A DNA stretch of 64,000 nt, from positions 682,001-746,000 of the forward strand of contig JACONQ010000016.1 in assembly GCA_014281115.1 (NCBI GenBank), in the 5' to 3' direction. The translations under genes and the position numbers were made by a program. The notes under the pieces are model-generated. The model saw only the letters and a list, made by a program, of their open reading frames with translations, was not told the origin of the DNA and made no database searches. Positions 20,700 through 32,600 of this stretch are shown one piece after another; the first letter of the stretch is position 1; each line of letters opens with the position of its first letter. Origin of the DNA: Laburnicola sp. R22_1 (lineage: Eukaryota > Ascomycota > Dothideomycetes > Pleosporales > Didymosphaeriaceae).

Positions 20700-21495
20700 T
20701 CCTATTTCTTGCAGTTAATTGCACTATGGTTGGCTTCGCAGTTTTTGCAAACATGCTTCCGTTTATACTAGTCTCTTTTGCAGCCTCTAGGCAAGTTGTA
20801 GTTCTCGCAGATGACTGATTCGTTGTTTGGGAGTGATCCTCCTAGACCCCCGCCTAGTAGAGGCCTAGTGCGCTTCGCGCTGCGGAGTGTGGATGGGTTG
20901 AAATAGTGACTAGTCCATTTATCTGGTACCTTCTGCCAGCTGTCGGGATCTAGCTCTTGCTTTGCTAGGGCGTGTTCGTGCCGGTTAATAGCGAATTGCA
21001 AGACGGTTTGCTATTCGTAGTCGTACGTGTGCTGTATTACCTGTGAAAGGAAATGTAGCATTGCGGGACCAACTATCTAGTTCTGAGCCCTGAACAGCAG
21101 CCCTATAATCCGGATATAGTTTATAAAGCACTCTACTCAGACTAGGGGGTTGTCTCCGAAGTCTTTAAAGCTGCCGCGGCTGCGTTTTACCACTAACTAT
21201 TAGGTACTTGGGTCTAACTTTGTGACGCTTTGTAATTTAGTAGTTCTGGAACCGATGCCGATGCGGAGGCGGGTAAGGTTATATGGGTCAAATTTGTGGT
21301 TTAGGATGAGGTGGATATCCTTTGGATGGACGCCTGGGATTTGCTCGACGACCTGCATTATCTGTGGGGAGAAACGCTCACCTTCTAAACCACTGTCATT
21401 ATTAGTTATTGGCGTGACGCCTTGACGGAGCTGAGCTAGCTCCAGCATCGCCTTCTTAGCCTCTAGCTCCCGCCTTCTTTCTTGTAAGTAAGAGA
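20700..21495 (-). pseudogene. Gag-like protein of the DIRS-like element
   Basis: Open stretches on the minus strand (21448-21200, then 21001-20768 and on toward 20700) belong upstream of the RT. They include an Arg/Lys-rich start (QERRRELEAKKAMLELAQLR) and a Cys/His cluster (CENYNLPRGCKRD, then a stop, then CKNCEANHSAINC) that looks like a nucleic-acid-binding knuckle. Stops are of RIP type. The true start is unclear because a TGA lies in frame about 12 codons upstream. Confidence 0.6.
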
Positions 21496-21660
21496 GGTTG
21501 AACTGTCATGTTATTGTTGTTGTATCTGTCTACGTTTGTTATGGAAGAAGCTCCCTTTTATACTCTGGTAGGCGCACCCAGGTGGTGCCTGCTATAATAC
21601 AGTACGATAACGTTATGTGCCAACATGCTCCTTCCAGACACCGGAAACCGTCACAAAAAC

Positions 21661-23515
21661 AGACGTTAGCATCTCGTAGGTTAATCGCTTTATTGACTGG
21701 AACAGCACTAAGCTTATATTAAAATAGACGACTGGAATCGATAGCAATTGCTACAAAGCTGATTTAGAAGCAAAATATAGGCTCTATTTTAAGCTTCTGC
21801 AGCAGAAAGTTAGCTAATACAGAATTGAACCTCGCAATACGTACAATATGGATGAAAAAGGCATCCTACTTGATATCCTCTCTAGGTTAAAGCGTATTTT
21901 TAGTAGGGCTTTGTACGAGTGCAAGGAAGTTAGGCAGGCAATCTAGGATGGCGATTGAGAATGGATTTCAATTCTAGCCTGTATCTGCGCTGATGGGTTA
22001 GCTCTAGATCCAGCGCTGATCTATTAGGCAGGCCCTGATGGGATATAATTAAGCTAGGTAGAAGAAATTAACCCTAAGGATTACTTAGTCTTTATCACCT
22101 CATTAAGCTCTGGCTGGACTAATAACGAGATAGGCCTCGCATGGCTTAAATAGGTGTTTGATCGCTGTATAAAGGCGAAAGCTCGTCGATTATATCGACT
22201 TCTTATCCTAGATGGCCATGGATCTCACGTTACTATGGATTTTATCGACTACTGTGATTAGAACAGGATCCTCCTTGCGATATTTCCCCCACACGCCACT
22301 CATACGCTGCAGCCTCTAGACGTCTGCGTGTTTAAGTCTCTCTCTGCTGCCTACTCCGACGAGCTCTCCGCATATCTCTATAGGAGTTAGGGGCTATTAA
22401 CAATCGCCAAAAGAGACTTCTTTACGATATTCTGGAGAGCCTGGATGACGTCAATTACGCCGCAATTGATCACCAAAGCTTTTGAGTGTACAGGTATCTG
22501 GCCGCCAGATCCTACGCCGATCCTTAGTCGATTTGACAGAGATAAGTCTCCAGAACAGAGATCGCGCGAGAGCTCTACTTTAGTACTTAGCGCATTAGAT
22601 TGGCGCAAGATCGATCGGCTTTTGAAGGTGGTTGTTGATATAGGGGGAGGTGATGAGGCTAAGAAGCTGAGTTGTACTGTACACTCAATCTCTGTATAAA
22701 AGCAGCTTCTAGAGCATGAGAATAAGGGCCTACGAGAGGCTCTTATAAACCAGAAACGGCGTTAAATAAAGGGCGGGACGCTGCCGTTTGAGTAGCCAGA
22801 TGAGTGGCATGGAGGAGCTGTTTTCTGGTTACCTGCCCGCGTACAGAGGGCGCGCAAGTCTCTTAGCTAACAAGAGGCTGAAAAGCAGCAATTGTAACTC
22901 TAAAAAAGCGAGCAGAGAGAGATCTAGATAGCAGGTAAGCAGATGAAAGCTTGTCTACTACAGGAGAAGCGTGTTGTGCGTGCGGCAGCTAGCGATGCGC
23001 GCGCCAAGGAGAAAGTTGATTAGGCTGCTGAGCAGAGTTGTCAACAATCAAGCGATAGGCAGATTGATTACTGGATCAGGTCTAACACGGACCTCTCTAT
23101 GGTCTTTTGGCGCTTAGTTGGGCAATCAATCTGAAGATCGCTTGATTGTTGACAACTGTGCTGCTGAGCGACGCCTCCGTCAGCAGGCTCGTAAGGCACA
23201 ACAACAACTTCAAAAACGTCTTAAAACTGCCAAAAAGGGAAGCCAGAGAGCTTCAAAAGCTACTTATAAAGTTATAAAGAGGAAGAAATCTACGCCGGCA
23301 CCTGTACGCGTTGATGTGGCGGCATCTGCGCTATTAACGCCAGCATCGCGCAGTGGCCGAACAATCAGAACACTAAGTAGATATCTATAATTTGACTCTA
23401 TAGAATCCATCTACAGCTCTATAAGACCTTGACTCCAGAAAATATCGCGATAATAGCTATTGTGTAAGCTCTACAGTCTCGTTTTTGTTGTTCTGATTTT
23501 GGCGTTGCGCGTGCA
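21661..23515 (+). pseudogene. Degenerate 5'-truncated Fot1-like transposase copy (family of 23518-25642)
   Basis: The sequence follows the intact element at 23518-25642 from about its residue 110 to the 3' end, with dense C-to-T and G-to-A changes and many TAG/TAA stops. Recognisable pieces are YNMDEKG, LILDGHGSHVTMDFI and LQPLDVCVFKSL. About the first 300 bp and left end are missing. A 128-bp MITE interrupts it at 23033. The right end reaches GGCGTTGCGCGTGCA and is then directly followed by the next element. Its C-terminal tail (ending RTIRTLSRYL) preserves the frame that the neighbouring intact copy has lost. Confidence 0.85.
23033..23160. mobile_element. 128-bp hAT-type MITE with 8-bp target duplication
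   Basis: The ends are CAGAGTTGTCAACAATCAAG and its inverse with one mismatch (CACAGTTGTC...). The flanks 23025-23032 and 23161-23168 are both CTGCTGAG, a perfect 8-bp duplication as expected for hAT transposition. The sequence without the insert restores the host transposase copy. No coding capacity. Confidence 0.85.
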
Positions 23516-23517
23516 TA

Positions 23518-25642
23518 CCGTGCCTTGGCAGCCTGTGCGCAGCGTCGCGCTATGCGCAACCCCAACATAATCGCGTCTCACTTTGACGCGTGATATCTCC
23601 ACCAATATGGACCCAATTGACGCTGCGATTGCAGCAATCGAATCGCAAAAACCAGGGGAAACTTTCTCATATAATCAAATTGCAAAGAGATTTAACGTTG
23701 TGCGATCTACGTTAATTAGAAGGCACAAAGCGATATGCGTACCCCGCGCAGCTACCTACATCAACCAGCAAAACCTCAGCCAACAACAAGAATCTGAGCT
23801 TATACGATATATTAAAAGCCTTACTAAACGCGGCCTCCCACCTACACGGCAGATGCTACAAAGCTTTGCCTCTACTATAGCTGGAAAGGCTGTCTCTATG
23901 TCATGGGTTGATCGCTTCGTACGGCGACACACAGATGACTTGGTCTCACAATGGACGACTGGGCTTGACAGCAATCGCCACAAAGCTGATTCAGAGGCAA
24001 AATACAGGCTCTACTTTGAGCTTCTACATGAGAAAATCACGAAGTATGGCGTAGAGCCTCAGCATACGTACAATATGGACGAGAAAGGCTTCCTCCTTGG
24101 TATCACTGGCCGCTCAAAAAGGATCTTCGACAGGCCTCTATATGAGAGTCGCCAAGCAAGGCAATCTATACAGGATGGCAGCCGTGAGTGGATCTCGCTC
24201 ATCGCATGTATATGCGCCGACGGATCTACTGTTGATCCAGCGCTGATCTATCGATCTGACGCCGCGACTCTACAATCAAGCTGGGTTGAAGAAATCAACG
24301 TCAATTCTCACAGAGTCTTTATCACCTCATCAACCTCTGGATGGTCAAACAATGAGATAGGGCTTCAATGGCTCAAACAGGTGTTTGATCGCTGTACAAA
24401 GGAGAAGGCTCGACGGCAGTGGCGACTCCTAGTCCTTGATGGGCATGGATCTCACGTTACTCTGGATTTTATCGACTACTGCGATCAGAATAAGATCCTC
24501 CTTGCGATATTTCCCCCTCATGCGACTCATACGCTGCAGCCTCTTGACGTCTGCGTGTTCAAGTCTCTCTCCGCTGCCTACTCTGACGAGCTCTCTGCGT
24601 ATCTCTATAGGAGCCAAGGACTATCAACAATCGCCAAAAGAGACTTCTTTACACTATTTTGGAAGGCCTGGACAACATCAGTTACGCCGCAATTAATCAC
24701 CAAAGCTTTTGAGTGTACAGGTACCTCGCCGCCAGATCCCACGCCTATCCTCAAAAGGTTTAACAAAGAGACTCCGCTAGAGCCAGAATCACCAGTGAGC
24801 TCTACCTCAATACTCAGCGCGTCAGATTGGCGTAAAATAGAGCGACTATTGCGCTCCACTGTTAAGGATATCGCAGCTGAGGAGTCGCGTAAGCTAAGCC
24901 AGACGATACACTCAATCTCTGTACAAAAGCAGCTCCTAGAGCATGAAAACAAGGGTCTCCGAGAAGCTCTTACAAACCAGAAACGGCGTCAAACAAAAGG
25001 CAAGACTCTGCCCTTAGAGCAACCTGATGAGCGGCATGGAGGAGCAGTTTTCTGGTCACCTGCCCGCGTACAGAGGGCGCGTGAGTCTCTCAGCCAACAG
25101 GAGACTGAAAAACAACAGTTACAACTCCAAAAAGCTCAGCAGCAAGAGATTCGTATAGCTAATAAACAGCTCAAAGCTCGTTTACAACAGGAGAAGCGCG
25201 TTGCGCGGGCAGCAGCCAGAGATGCGCGCGCCAAGGAGAGAGCTGAGCAGGCTGCTGAGCGACGCCTCAATCAACAGGCTCGTAGGGCCAATCAACAACT
25301 TCAAAATCGCATCAAATTAGCCAAAAAGGGTAAAAAAGGGCTTCAAAGTCTACTGTTCTACCTATCAAGAAGAAAAAATCTACGCCAGTGCCTGTACGCG
25401 TTGATGCGGCGGCATCTGCGCCATCAACGCCAGTATCGCGCAGTGGCCGAACAATCAGAACACCAAGCAGATATCTATAATTTGACTAGCTAGCAATCAT
25501 CTATAGCTCTATAAGAACCTAACTCTAGAAAATCTCGCGATAATTGCTTTTGTATAGAGCTCTACAGCCTCATATTGTTGACATCGCGATCACGTTGGGG
25601 TTGCGCATAGCGCGACGCTGCGCACAGGCTGCCAAGGCACGG
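23518..25642 (+). mobile_element. Fot1/pogo-type transposon B, nearly intact
   Basis: A 2125-bp element flanked by TA (23516-23517, 25643-25644). It has about 49 bp of perfect inverted repeat beginning CCGTGCCTTGGCAGCC. Inside each end the word TGCGCA occurs twice, 17 bp apart (23536 and 23553 on the left). Confidence 0.9.
23607..25493 (+). CDS. DDE transposase of element B, open but with shifted C-terminal tail
   Basis: ATG 23607 (MDPIDAAIAAIE) is chosen over the in-frame ATG 24 nt upstream because the copies at 37149 and 39265 begin at this place. It has a psq-type HTH (about residues 12-50), a CENP-B-like second DNA-binding part, and a DDE domain with YNMDEKGF, LLVLDGHGSH and LQPLDVCVF. 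A long Gln/Arg-rich coiled tail follows. Compared with its relatives (both 624 codons), a 1-nt indel near 25340 puts the last 50-60 residues in another frame, so it ends IYNLTS instead of the family RTPSRYL. The catalytic core is intact. No RIP stops. Confidence 0.88.
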   Translation: MDPIDAAIAAIESQKPGETFSYNQIAKRFNVVRSTLIRRHKAICVPRAATYINQQNLSQQQESELIRYIKSLTKRGLPPTRQMLQSFASTIAGKAVSMSWVDRFVRRHTDDLVSQWTTGLDSNRHKADSEAKYRLYFELLHEKITKYGVEPQHTYNMDEKGFLLGITGRSKRIFDRPLYESRQARQSIQDGSREWISLIACICADGSTVDPALIYRSDAATLQSSWVEEINVNSHRVFITSSTSGWSNNEIGLQWLKQVFDRCTKEKARRQWRLLVLDGHGSHVTLDFIDYCDQNKILLAIFPPHATHTLQPLDVCVFKSLSAAYSDELSAYLYRSQGLSTIAKRDFFTLFWKAWTTSVTPQLITKAFECTGTSPPDPTPILKRFNKETPLEPESPVSSTSILSASDWRKIERLLRSTVKDIAAEESRKLSQTIHSISVQKQLLEHENKGLREALTNQKRRQTKGKTLPLEQPDERHGGAVFWSPARVQRARESLSQQETEKQQLQLQKAQQQEIRIANKQLKARLQQEKRVARAAARDARAKERAEQAAERRLNQQARRANQQLQNRIKLAKKGKKGLQSLLFYLSRRKNLRQCLYALMRRHLRHQRQYRAVAEQSEHQADIYNLTS

Positions 25643-26017
25643 TACGTAAGCTGGCCACCCACCGAAACGCGACACCTACACAAAACACGCCACATCTCTC
25701 TACAACGCTCATCAATATGGACGCCCGTGAGCATGCTATACAATCAGCTATTAGGGATTTTAATGCAGGCATTTATTCTAGTTATTACGCTACAGCTACC
25801 GCGTACGGTGTTCCTCGATCGACCCTATCGACGCGCATTAATGGCGTACAAAACCGACGCGTTAGTTACCAACACCAGCAGCGTCTAACTCCTCTACAAA
25901 AGGACTTCCTAGTAGAATAGATCCTTAAAGAAGACGCGCGCGCCTACCCTCCCTTACACGCTCGCGCCCAAGAAATGGCCAATCAAATCCTACGTATAAA
26001 CGGCGATACTTAGCCTA

Positions 26018-27845
26018 CAGTCAACTCTCGTTATAACGATGTCCGTTTTAGCGATATCCTCGATATAGCGATATTTTTCGCTTGCACGGATTCAACTCCA
26101 CACAATCTACCCCTGTATCCGATATTCAATATCTAATACCACTTCAGCGCCAAGTATCGTTATAGAAGCTATGGGCCGCAAGGGGATATCCAATCATGAG
26201 AGGAAGGCTCTCCGCGCCTGGGCCTTCTCTCAGCAACCACAGCCACGACAGAAAGCTATCATCGCATGGTTTGAAGCTGAATTTGGCAGAAAGCTCTCCC
26301 AATCAACTGTATCTGAGTCTCTCGACGATCGCTTTCGACACCTCGACGCCCTACCTGCCTCCGCCTCCGCCTCCGGTACATCCATATCCGATACAGCCTA
26401 CCGCTCACGAGCGGCTGCCTGGCCTCTGCTTGAGTCTATCCTGTATGAGTGGCAGCAGGGAATACAAGTGCGAGGGGGACTAGTATCAGGCGATATACTT
26501 GCTGAGAAAGCTCGAGAGATCTGGCGTCAGATTCCAGCCTACCAGGGCCAGGCTATTCCTGAGTTCTCGTCTGGCTGGGTATCAAAATTCAAGCAGCGAT
26601 ATAGGATAGCAGAGGTTACACAGCACGGCGAGCAGAGCTCTGTACCAACGCAAACAGCAGCCGAGATGGTAGATGTACAGAACATCTGCATCCGATACCC
26701 AGACAGCGATATATTCAACATGGACGAGACTGGGCTATACTGGAGGTGGGCAATATCAAGAGGGCTAGCTACTGCCTCAATGCCTGGTGTTAAGAAAGAT
26801 AAAGCTAGGGTATCTATCATGCTCTGCTGCAACGCTACTGGTACTGAGCGCGTAGCACCATGGGTGATAGGAAAGTCAAAACAGCCTCGAGCTTTGCGAG
26901 GAGTTAATATATTAGCTATTGGCTGTGTCTAGGGGGCCTCCAAGAAGGGCTGGGTAAACACATCTATTATGGCTGAGTGGCTTGCTGCATTCTATAGCTA
27001 TATTGGCTTAAGGAAGGTTGTTCTTCTCATGGACAACTACTCGGCCTATCTTTCTGGCCTTCAACAATCGCCGCCTCCGTCCAATATCGCGATCTAGCTC
27101 TTACCAAAGAACTCAACAAGCATGTATTAGCCTCTTGATTAGGGTATCATCTAGAACTTCAAGACCTACTACTAGAGGCAGTGGCTAGCGTTCACGGTTA
27201 AACACTACAACCTTGGCCTTAATCTATTCAAATTCATGACGATTCTCTATACGCTCCACTGGATAGCTGAATTATGGCTGCTCGATATTAAGGATACTAC
27301 TATCCTACACTGCTACATTAAGAGCACGTGCATCCCGAAGAGGTGGCTAGATCCTAGCTCTGGACTTAATAGAGAGGAGCCAATAGAGAGTCTATATCAG
27401 GCTGCTGCCCAGGCTGGCCAGATCCAGGATCCTATGGCTATAGAGAACTTTCTCAATCCAGTAGATGAGGATTTAGAGGAGGAAGAGAAGGATACATCCC
27501 TACAGGATATTGTAGTTGCTCAGCTAGGGCTTGTTTAAGGATTAGAGAAAGAGGAGGAGGTGCTACCTCCTCCTGCTCCAAGCGTTGCAGAGGCTCTTTA
27601 GGCTGTACAGGTTCTACTCTGCTATTAGGAGTATTAGGAGACTGCAAAGTATAAGGATATATCCTATATGAAGCGGCTAGAGAGGTCGTTGAAAGCTTAG
27701 TCAATCAGAAGTATGAGGCAGTCAACAATTTCGGAGTGGCTGTAAGTCCGCCAAGACTAGCTTAATAATCATCGATTAAACGATATTTCGATATAACGAT
27801 AGAATTTGCTGTGCACGGATTAATCGTTATAACGAGAGTTGACTG
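26018..27845 (+). mobile_element. Nested pogo/Tigger-like transposon
   Basis: A 1828-bp element with inverted ends CAGTCAACTCTCGTTATAAC, flanked by TA (26016-26017 and 27846-27847). It begins with CAGT as many Tc1/mariner/pogo elements do. It lies inside the transposase of E3. Confidence 0.9.
26171..27760 (+). pseudogene. CENP-B/Tigger-like transposase, RIPed
   Basis: Starts at ATG 26171 (MGRKGISNHERKALRAWAF). It has an HTH of CENP-B N-terminal type (about residues 5-55), a second HTH/CENPB domain (about 75-140), and a DDE domain with FNMDETGLYWR, then VVLLMDNYSA past a TAG at 26930. All pieces stay in one frame up to an acidic C-terminal tail (DEDLEEEEKD). The break is by stops (TAG for CAG or TGG) rather than indels. 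The third catalytic Asp region (STSMY-stop-PLD) carries a stop. Confidence 0.85.
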
Positions 27846-29217
27846 TATTAGCAAGCTCTAGGTATCCCACTTCATTAAACGCCAGCCACGTATCGCCTCT
27901 ATAGTCGGCAGAAAGCTAGAGGCTCAAAGAGCTAATACAGCAACACCAGAGCAGCTACGCGCGTTCCTAGAGCTCTATAAGCACACTCGACGGCGGCTCA
28001 ACATACAGGCGGAGAATACATACAATATGGATAAGACTGGCGTTGCTCTAGGGGTATGTACCAACACCAGAGTACTCTCTAGTAGTCAGAAGAAGAAGGC
28101 TTATATACGATCTCCAGAGAATCGTGAGTGGGTCTCTATAATCAAGTGTGTATCAGCGATAGGACGGAAGGTACGCTACGCAGTCATCTTTAAGGGCTAG
28201 AGCCTATAGACAACATAGTTCTCCTTATCCTACGTACCTGACTGGATCTATACAACCTCTAAGAACAGATAGACGTCAAAAGCTATAGGTGTTAAGTGGC
28301 TACAGCGTATAGTTATACCTAAAACGGCTATATCTAATGGCCAGCACAGGCTCCTAATACTCGACGGTCACGACAACCATATCGATATAGACTTCCTGTG
28401 GCTCTGCAGGCTGCATCGTATAGAGCTCCTATATCTATCTACGCACACCTCACACGTCCTACAGCCTCTAGACCTCGCTCCTTTCTCTGTAATCAAGTCT
28501 AGCTACAGACGTCAGATCCAGGAGCTTGCATCACTCGACGACGCTGCGCCTATTAAGAAGGAGCGCTTTATCACCTGCTATTATCAAGCTAGAGAGGAAG
28601 GCTTCACAGAGCGTGTAATTCAAGCTAGCTAGCAGGCTGCTGGTATCTGCCCATTCAACATCAATCACGTGCTCAGCTCGTCGCAGGTCTCTCGGAGGCC
28701 TACTACGCCTAAACGTCAGCAGCAGCCTCAGCAGCAGCTCCAGAGCTTCCTCTCTACTCCTCAAGGCCCTCGCGATCTCTATATAGCGCAGCACAGCGTC
28801 CAGAGCGTCAAGAATCTAGGTCGTACGACCCGGCTACTCCTACAGAAAGCAGGTAAGGCTCTAGCAGCTGCAAATGCTAGAGCTACAGGCCTAGAAGCAA
28901 AGAAAAGACGACTTAAGCAGCAGCTAAAGATATCTACCTCTCAGCGTCAGCGTAAGCGCGTTCGAGTAGACCCAAATCAACGCTTTACAAAGGTAGAGAG
29001 TATTAGAGAGGCTATGCGCGCAGCTAAGGCTTTAGCAGCCCAACTACGTAGATCTACTATATTAAGCACCTTAGAAACAGCTGCTAGAGCTACAGCAGTT
29101 GCAGCGCTTAAATCTATATATAATTAATAGCAATTATAAGCAGCGTTGCTGAGAAATCGTGTGTTTTGTGCAGGTGTCGCGTTTTGGTGGGGTGGCCAGC
29201 TTACCCGGGTGGCCAGC

Positions 29218-29409
29218 TGTAGCCACGTGACTTACGTCAGAGGTGGTGTGTGTAGAAGGTTCCATCCAGGTGCACAGACCACTACCCTCAAGATAAAGCT
29301 CTCGCCCTCTCCTTTCTTCCTCGGTAGACTCCTCACTCCACACACTCTTTTCTGCAGATAGCAATACAGCTTGTTGTCCTTATATGCCTTATATGCCTGC
29401 CCGCCCACA
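29218..29409 (+). repeat. 5' LTR of the copia element
   Basis: 192 bp. It differs from the 3' LTR at three C/T positions: TTCCTCGG against TTCCTTGG, and CTTATATGCCTTATATG against CTCATATGCCTCATATG. Two of them are CpA-to-TpA in this LTR. Confidence 0.95.
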
Positions 29410-29622
29410 GTTATAAGCCCGGCTGTCGACTTTGACCACTGCAGCTGCTAAGCACCTGGCTATCGACTTTAAACGCTGTATTAGCTACTGCACGCGTACT
29501 AACAAGCTGTTGAGGAGCTGTTGGCAAGCTGTCAACAGAGCTACGTCACTGAGCTACCTTACCGAGCCTTGAGCACGCGTTCTATTACCGAAGAGAGCCC
29601 TTCTAGGAGCCGATAGAGCAAG

Positions 29623-32600
29623 ATGCCTACAACTAAGCTAGATGGACTGGTTACGAGGATAATAGTTATACTTGAGAAGCTGGCAGACTAGGAAGAATGG
29701 ATCTTCCTACGTAAGGATAGCGCGAATCGAAATCACCTCTAGCCTATGGTTAACCTGGATCTTAACAAGGCGGCACTCGAATAGCTTAAGGAGCTAGTGC
29801 CCGTGATACCAGAGCACTACTATAAGGGGACAGAGCAGGATACTGGCGTCGTGCTGAAAGACATAACAACCAAGGAGTTCCAGCGATACTAGCAGGCGGA
29901 GAGAGGCTACGATCGAGCCTTGGCTAGATATACGATCAAGAGGAAAGCGTTGGACGACTTTACCCAGGAGATCGGCCGAACGATCAGCCGCCGCCACATA
30001 CACCTGATCCAGAGCGACGATACAGCGTACGCTCGACTAAAGAGGCTTAAGAAGCACCTCTGCCTATTAATGGCTGAGAGGGAGCTGCAGCTTCTAGCAA
30101 AGTATTGGCAACTGCAGAGCCGACCCCGCAACAATATTGATACCTGGCTAGATGAGTGGCTACATGTTGTACGTCTGTGCGAGGCAGCGAACCTACCCGA
30201 CGTGACATCGCCGCGAGCACAGCGCGATTTTCTACTCGCAGTTAAAGGACTTGACGACACATGGGCAACTACTCAGCAAGCCAATCTATTTGAAGCACAG
30301 ATCCAGGGACAGGCTGTCAAGAGCATACACGACCTTATCGCTCAATTCACTATGTACTAGCGTTCGACGAGACCAGTAGCGTTATCGCTTGGCACCTTTG
30401 CCACACTAGGCATTAGCACTAACGAGCCACAGGCAACAGAGAAGAAAGAAAAGACTTAAGATAAGAAGCCTAAGTGTATATGTGGTCTTAATTATTGATT
30501 TAAGGACTGCTGGTATCTAGGAGCGAAGGGCAAGCCTTAAGGATAGATACCTAAACCTGAGATACAAGAACGATTTGATAAGGCTATAGCAAGCCGATTA
30601 TTATTTAGAGGAGCTATAAAGGCAGCACTTAAAGCGAATAGGAGCGCGACAAATACTAGAGACCAAGCAGAACTGGCAGCGTCTGCAGTCTCGACAGCAC
30701 CTTAACAGTTTGATGATTACAGTCCTACGCTTAACACGCTAAATAGTCATATATCGCAGCTTACTATAAGCTCTGACTGCGCGAGCAAGCAGACAGTCAA
30801 GCCGAGTCTAATTAATTAATAGATTCTGGATCCAGGATCAAACACACACGTCACTAACAGTAGAGCCTATAGTTGGAAGAAGTGAGCTGACAGGATAGGT
30901 GAAGTTATTAAGGCTAGAGATCAAGAGCTATTAATACACGAGTGGGGAGATATTATCCTACTCATTAACACGCCTAGAGGCACGAAGCAGATAGAGCTTA
31001 CATATGTCGCCTATGTCCCAGGATTTCTTACCAACGTTGTTGGCCTGTCACGCTGTCGATTAATAGGCATTTATTTTGACTCAGGACGAGACTGCTTATA
31101 CTAGAAGAGCTGGAAGAACGTTATTTGCAAGCTTAACTATACTGGCGGACACTGGTTAATAGATGCTAAAGGCATGGAGAGACCAGATGCTAGCTCTCTA
31201 CTTGCAGCCTTAACATACGCCCGCAAGAAGCCTTTATACGAGCCTAAGAAGCTACTATAGTTGACTGCAGAGGAAGCACATGTTATGTGGGGTCACGCTA
31301 GCAGAGAGGCGATTAAGCACCTGCCTAAGAATGTCGAAGGCCTACACATTACAAATGGCCAAGCACTAAAGTGGAAGGACTGTGAGACGTGTATACAGTT
31401 AAAGCTAACGAAGATTGTTAGTTAAAGGCCACCTTAAGAACTAGCGACTTGACTGTTCGAGCGTATTAGCATAGATCTGATACAGCTCCTAGAGCGAGGA
31501 GAGCGCTGCTACAATGGCGATTGATACCTATTTCATGCTTTCGATCAATACACGAAGTGGCACGAAGGATACTATATACTAGATAAGACAAAGGCTACTC
31601 TAACAAAGGTCTTTAAGCGATTACTGGCTAAGATAAAGCGGTAATTCTAGAGTTAAGTTATTATTGTAAGGCTGGACATAGAGACTGGATATGTTGAGCT
31701 GCTAGAGCTCTGTAGAGATCTCGGAATCGCTATTGAGGCTAGAGCTACAGAAGCTCAGAGCGGAGCTATTGAACGCGCAGGCAAATCTATTATAATTCGA
31801 GGCAGAGCTATACGCCTACACGCAGGTTTACCGAAGGCGTACGCTAACGAGTGCGTTATGTCAGCTATATATCTACTCAATCGTACACCAACCGAAGCGA
31901 TACGATGGGAATGCCCGTACACCAAAGTCAAGGGAGTGAAGCCATCAGTCGCTCACCTTGAGGTGATCGGAGCGAGAGCGTATGTGCTTAACGAGAAGCT
32001 ACCTAGGGGAGACAAGCTCGAATCTCGAGCTCTGATCGGCCACCTGGTAGGCTTCGATTCAACCAACATATTTCGAGTATGGTTACTGACAATTGGACGA
32101 GTTATACGAACTCGAGACGTTGTCTTCCTGCGAGGCAAGCTCTACGATGAGCAAGAAAAGTACGCAGAGAAGAGTTATATTTGTAAGGCAGCAGAGGTGC
32201 TTGACATTGAGGAGACGCCTGATCACAGCGACATATTAATTAATTAGCTGTCCACACTAGAAGACTATTCCTATAAGCCTGAGCTAGAGCTTGAGTTTGA
32301 CTCTAAATCTAAGGCTGAGATTGAGGATACTCAACTAGCTCTTATGACACCAGAAGAGACGCTAGAGAAGCACGGACTGCGCCAGTCACTAGACAACACA
32401 GGCTGGGGGAAAGGCTACGCTCTAGCTCTAGAGGGAGAAGAGCTGAATCGAACAATAAACAACGCAAAGCGACGAGAGGAGATTAATAGTTAACTATTAT
32501 AGGAGAACGTGATAGAGGGTAAGCGAAGTTGGAAGCTAAAGAGCTTTGGCACGTATTTGGCAACATTCGCTGCCTGTATTAACCCTATAGCACTAGCAAA

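Larger units (their letters stand above)
17897..21500 (-). mobile_element. DIRS-like tyrosine-recombinase retrotransposon
   Basis: On the minus strand the order is gag-like with a Cys/His knuckle (about 20700-21495), reverse transcriptase (about 19505-20350), RNase H (about 19150-19460) and tyrosine recombinase (about 17897-19100). A tyrosine recombinase in place of a DDE integrase, joined to RT-RH, defines the DIRS order. No LTRs were recognised, and the termini could not be placed. RIP-type stops break the frames. Confidence 0.8.
25717..29139 (+). pseudogene. DDE transposase of E3, interrupted and RIPed
   Basis: The coding sequence starts at ATG 25717 (MDAREHAIQSAIRDFNAG) and ends at TAA 29137-29139, with a 1.8-kb insert after about codon 100. 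Outside the insert it follows the open transposase at 10014-11606 closely except in the HTH region, where recognition residues differ (STLSTRINGVQNRRVSY against STLHGRLRGATNSALSH). Many TAG/TAA stops of CAG/CAA or TGG origin occur (for example 25918, 26011, 28198). The first catalytic motif remains (NMDKTG), as do LLILDGHDNH-like and LQPLDLAPF. Confidence 0.85.

Noticed and set aside
23118..23390. Separate 90-codon gene
   Set aside because: It is the C-terminal tail of the degenerate transposase copy after the MITE, with its first codons inside the MITE.
29134..29364. Minus-strand ORFs across both copia LTRs (29134-29364, 34315-34521)
   Set aside because: Identical because the LTRs are identical; no coding evidence.
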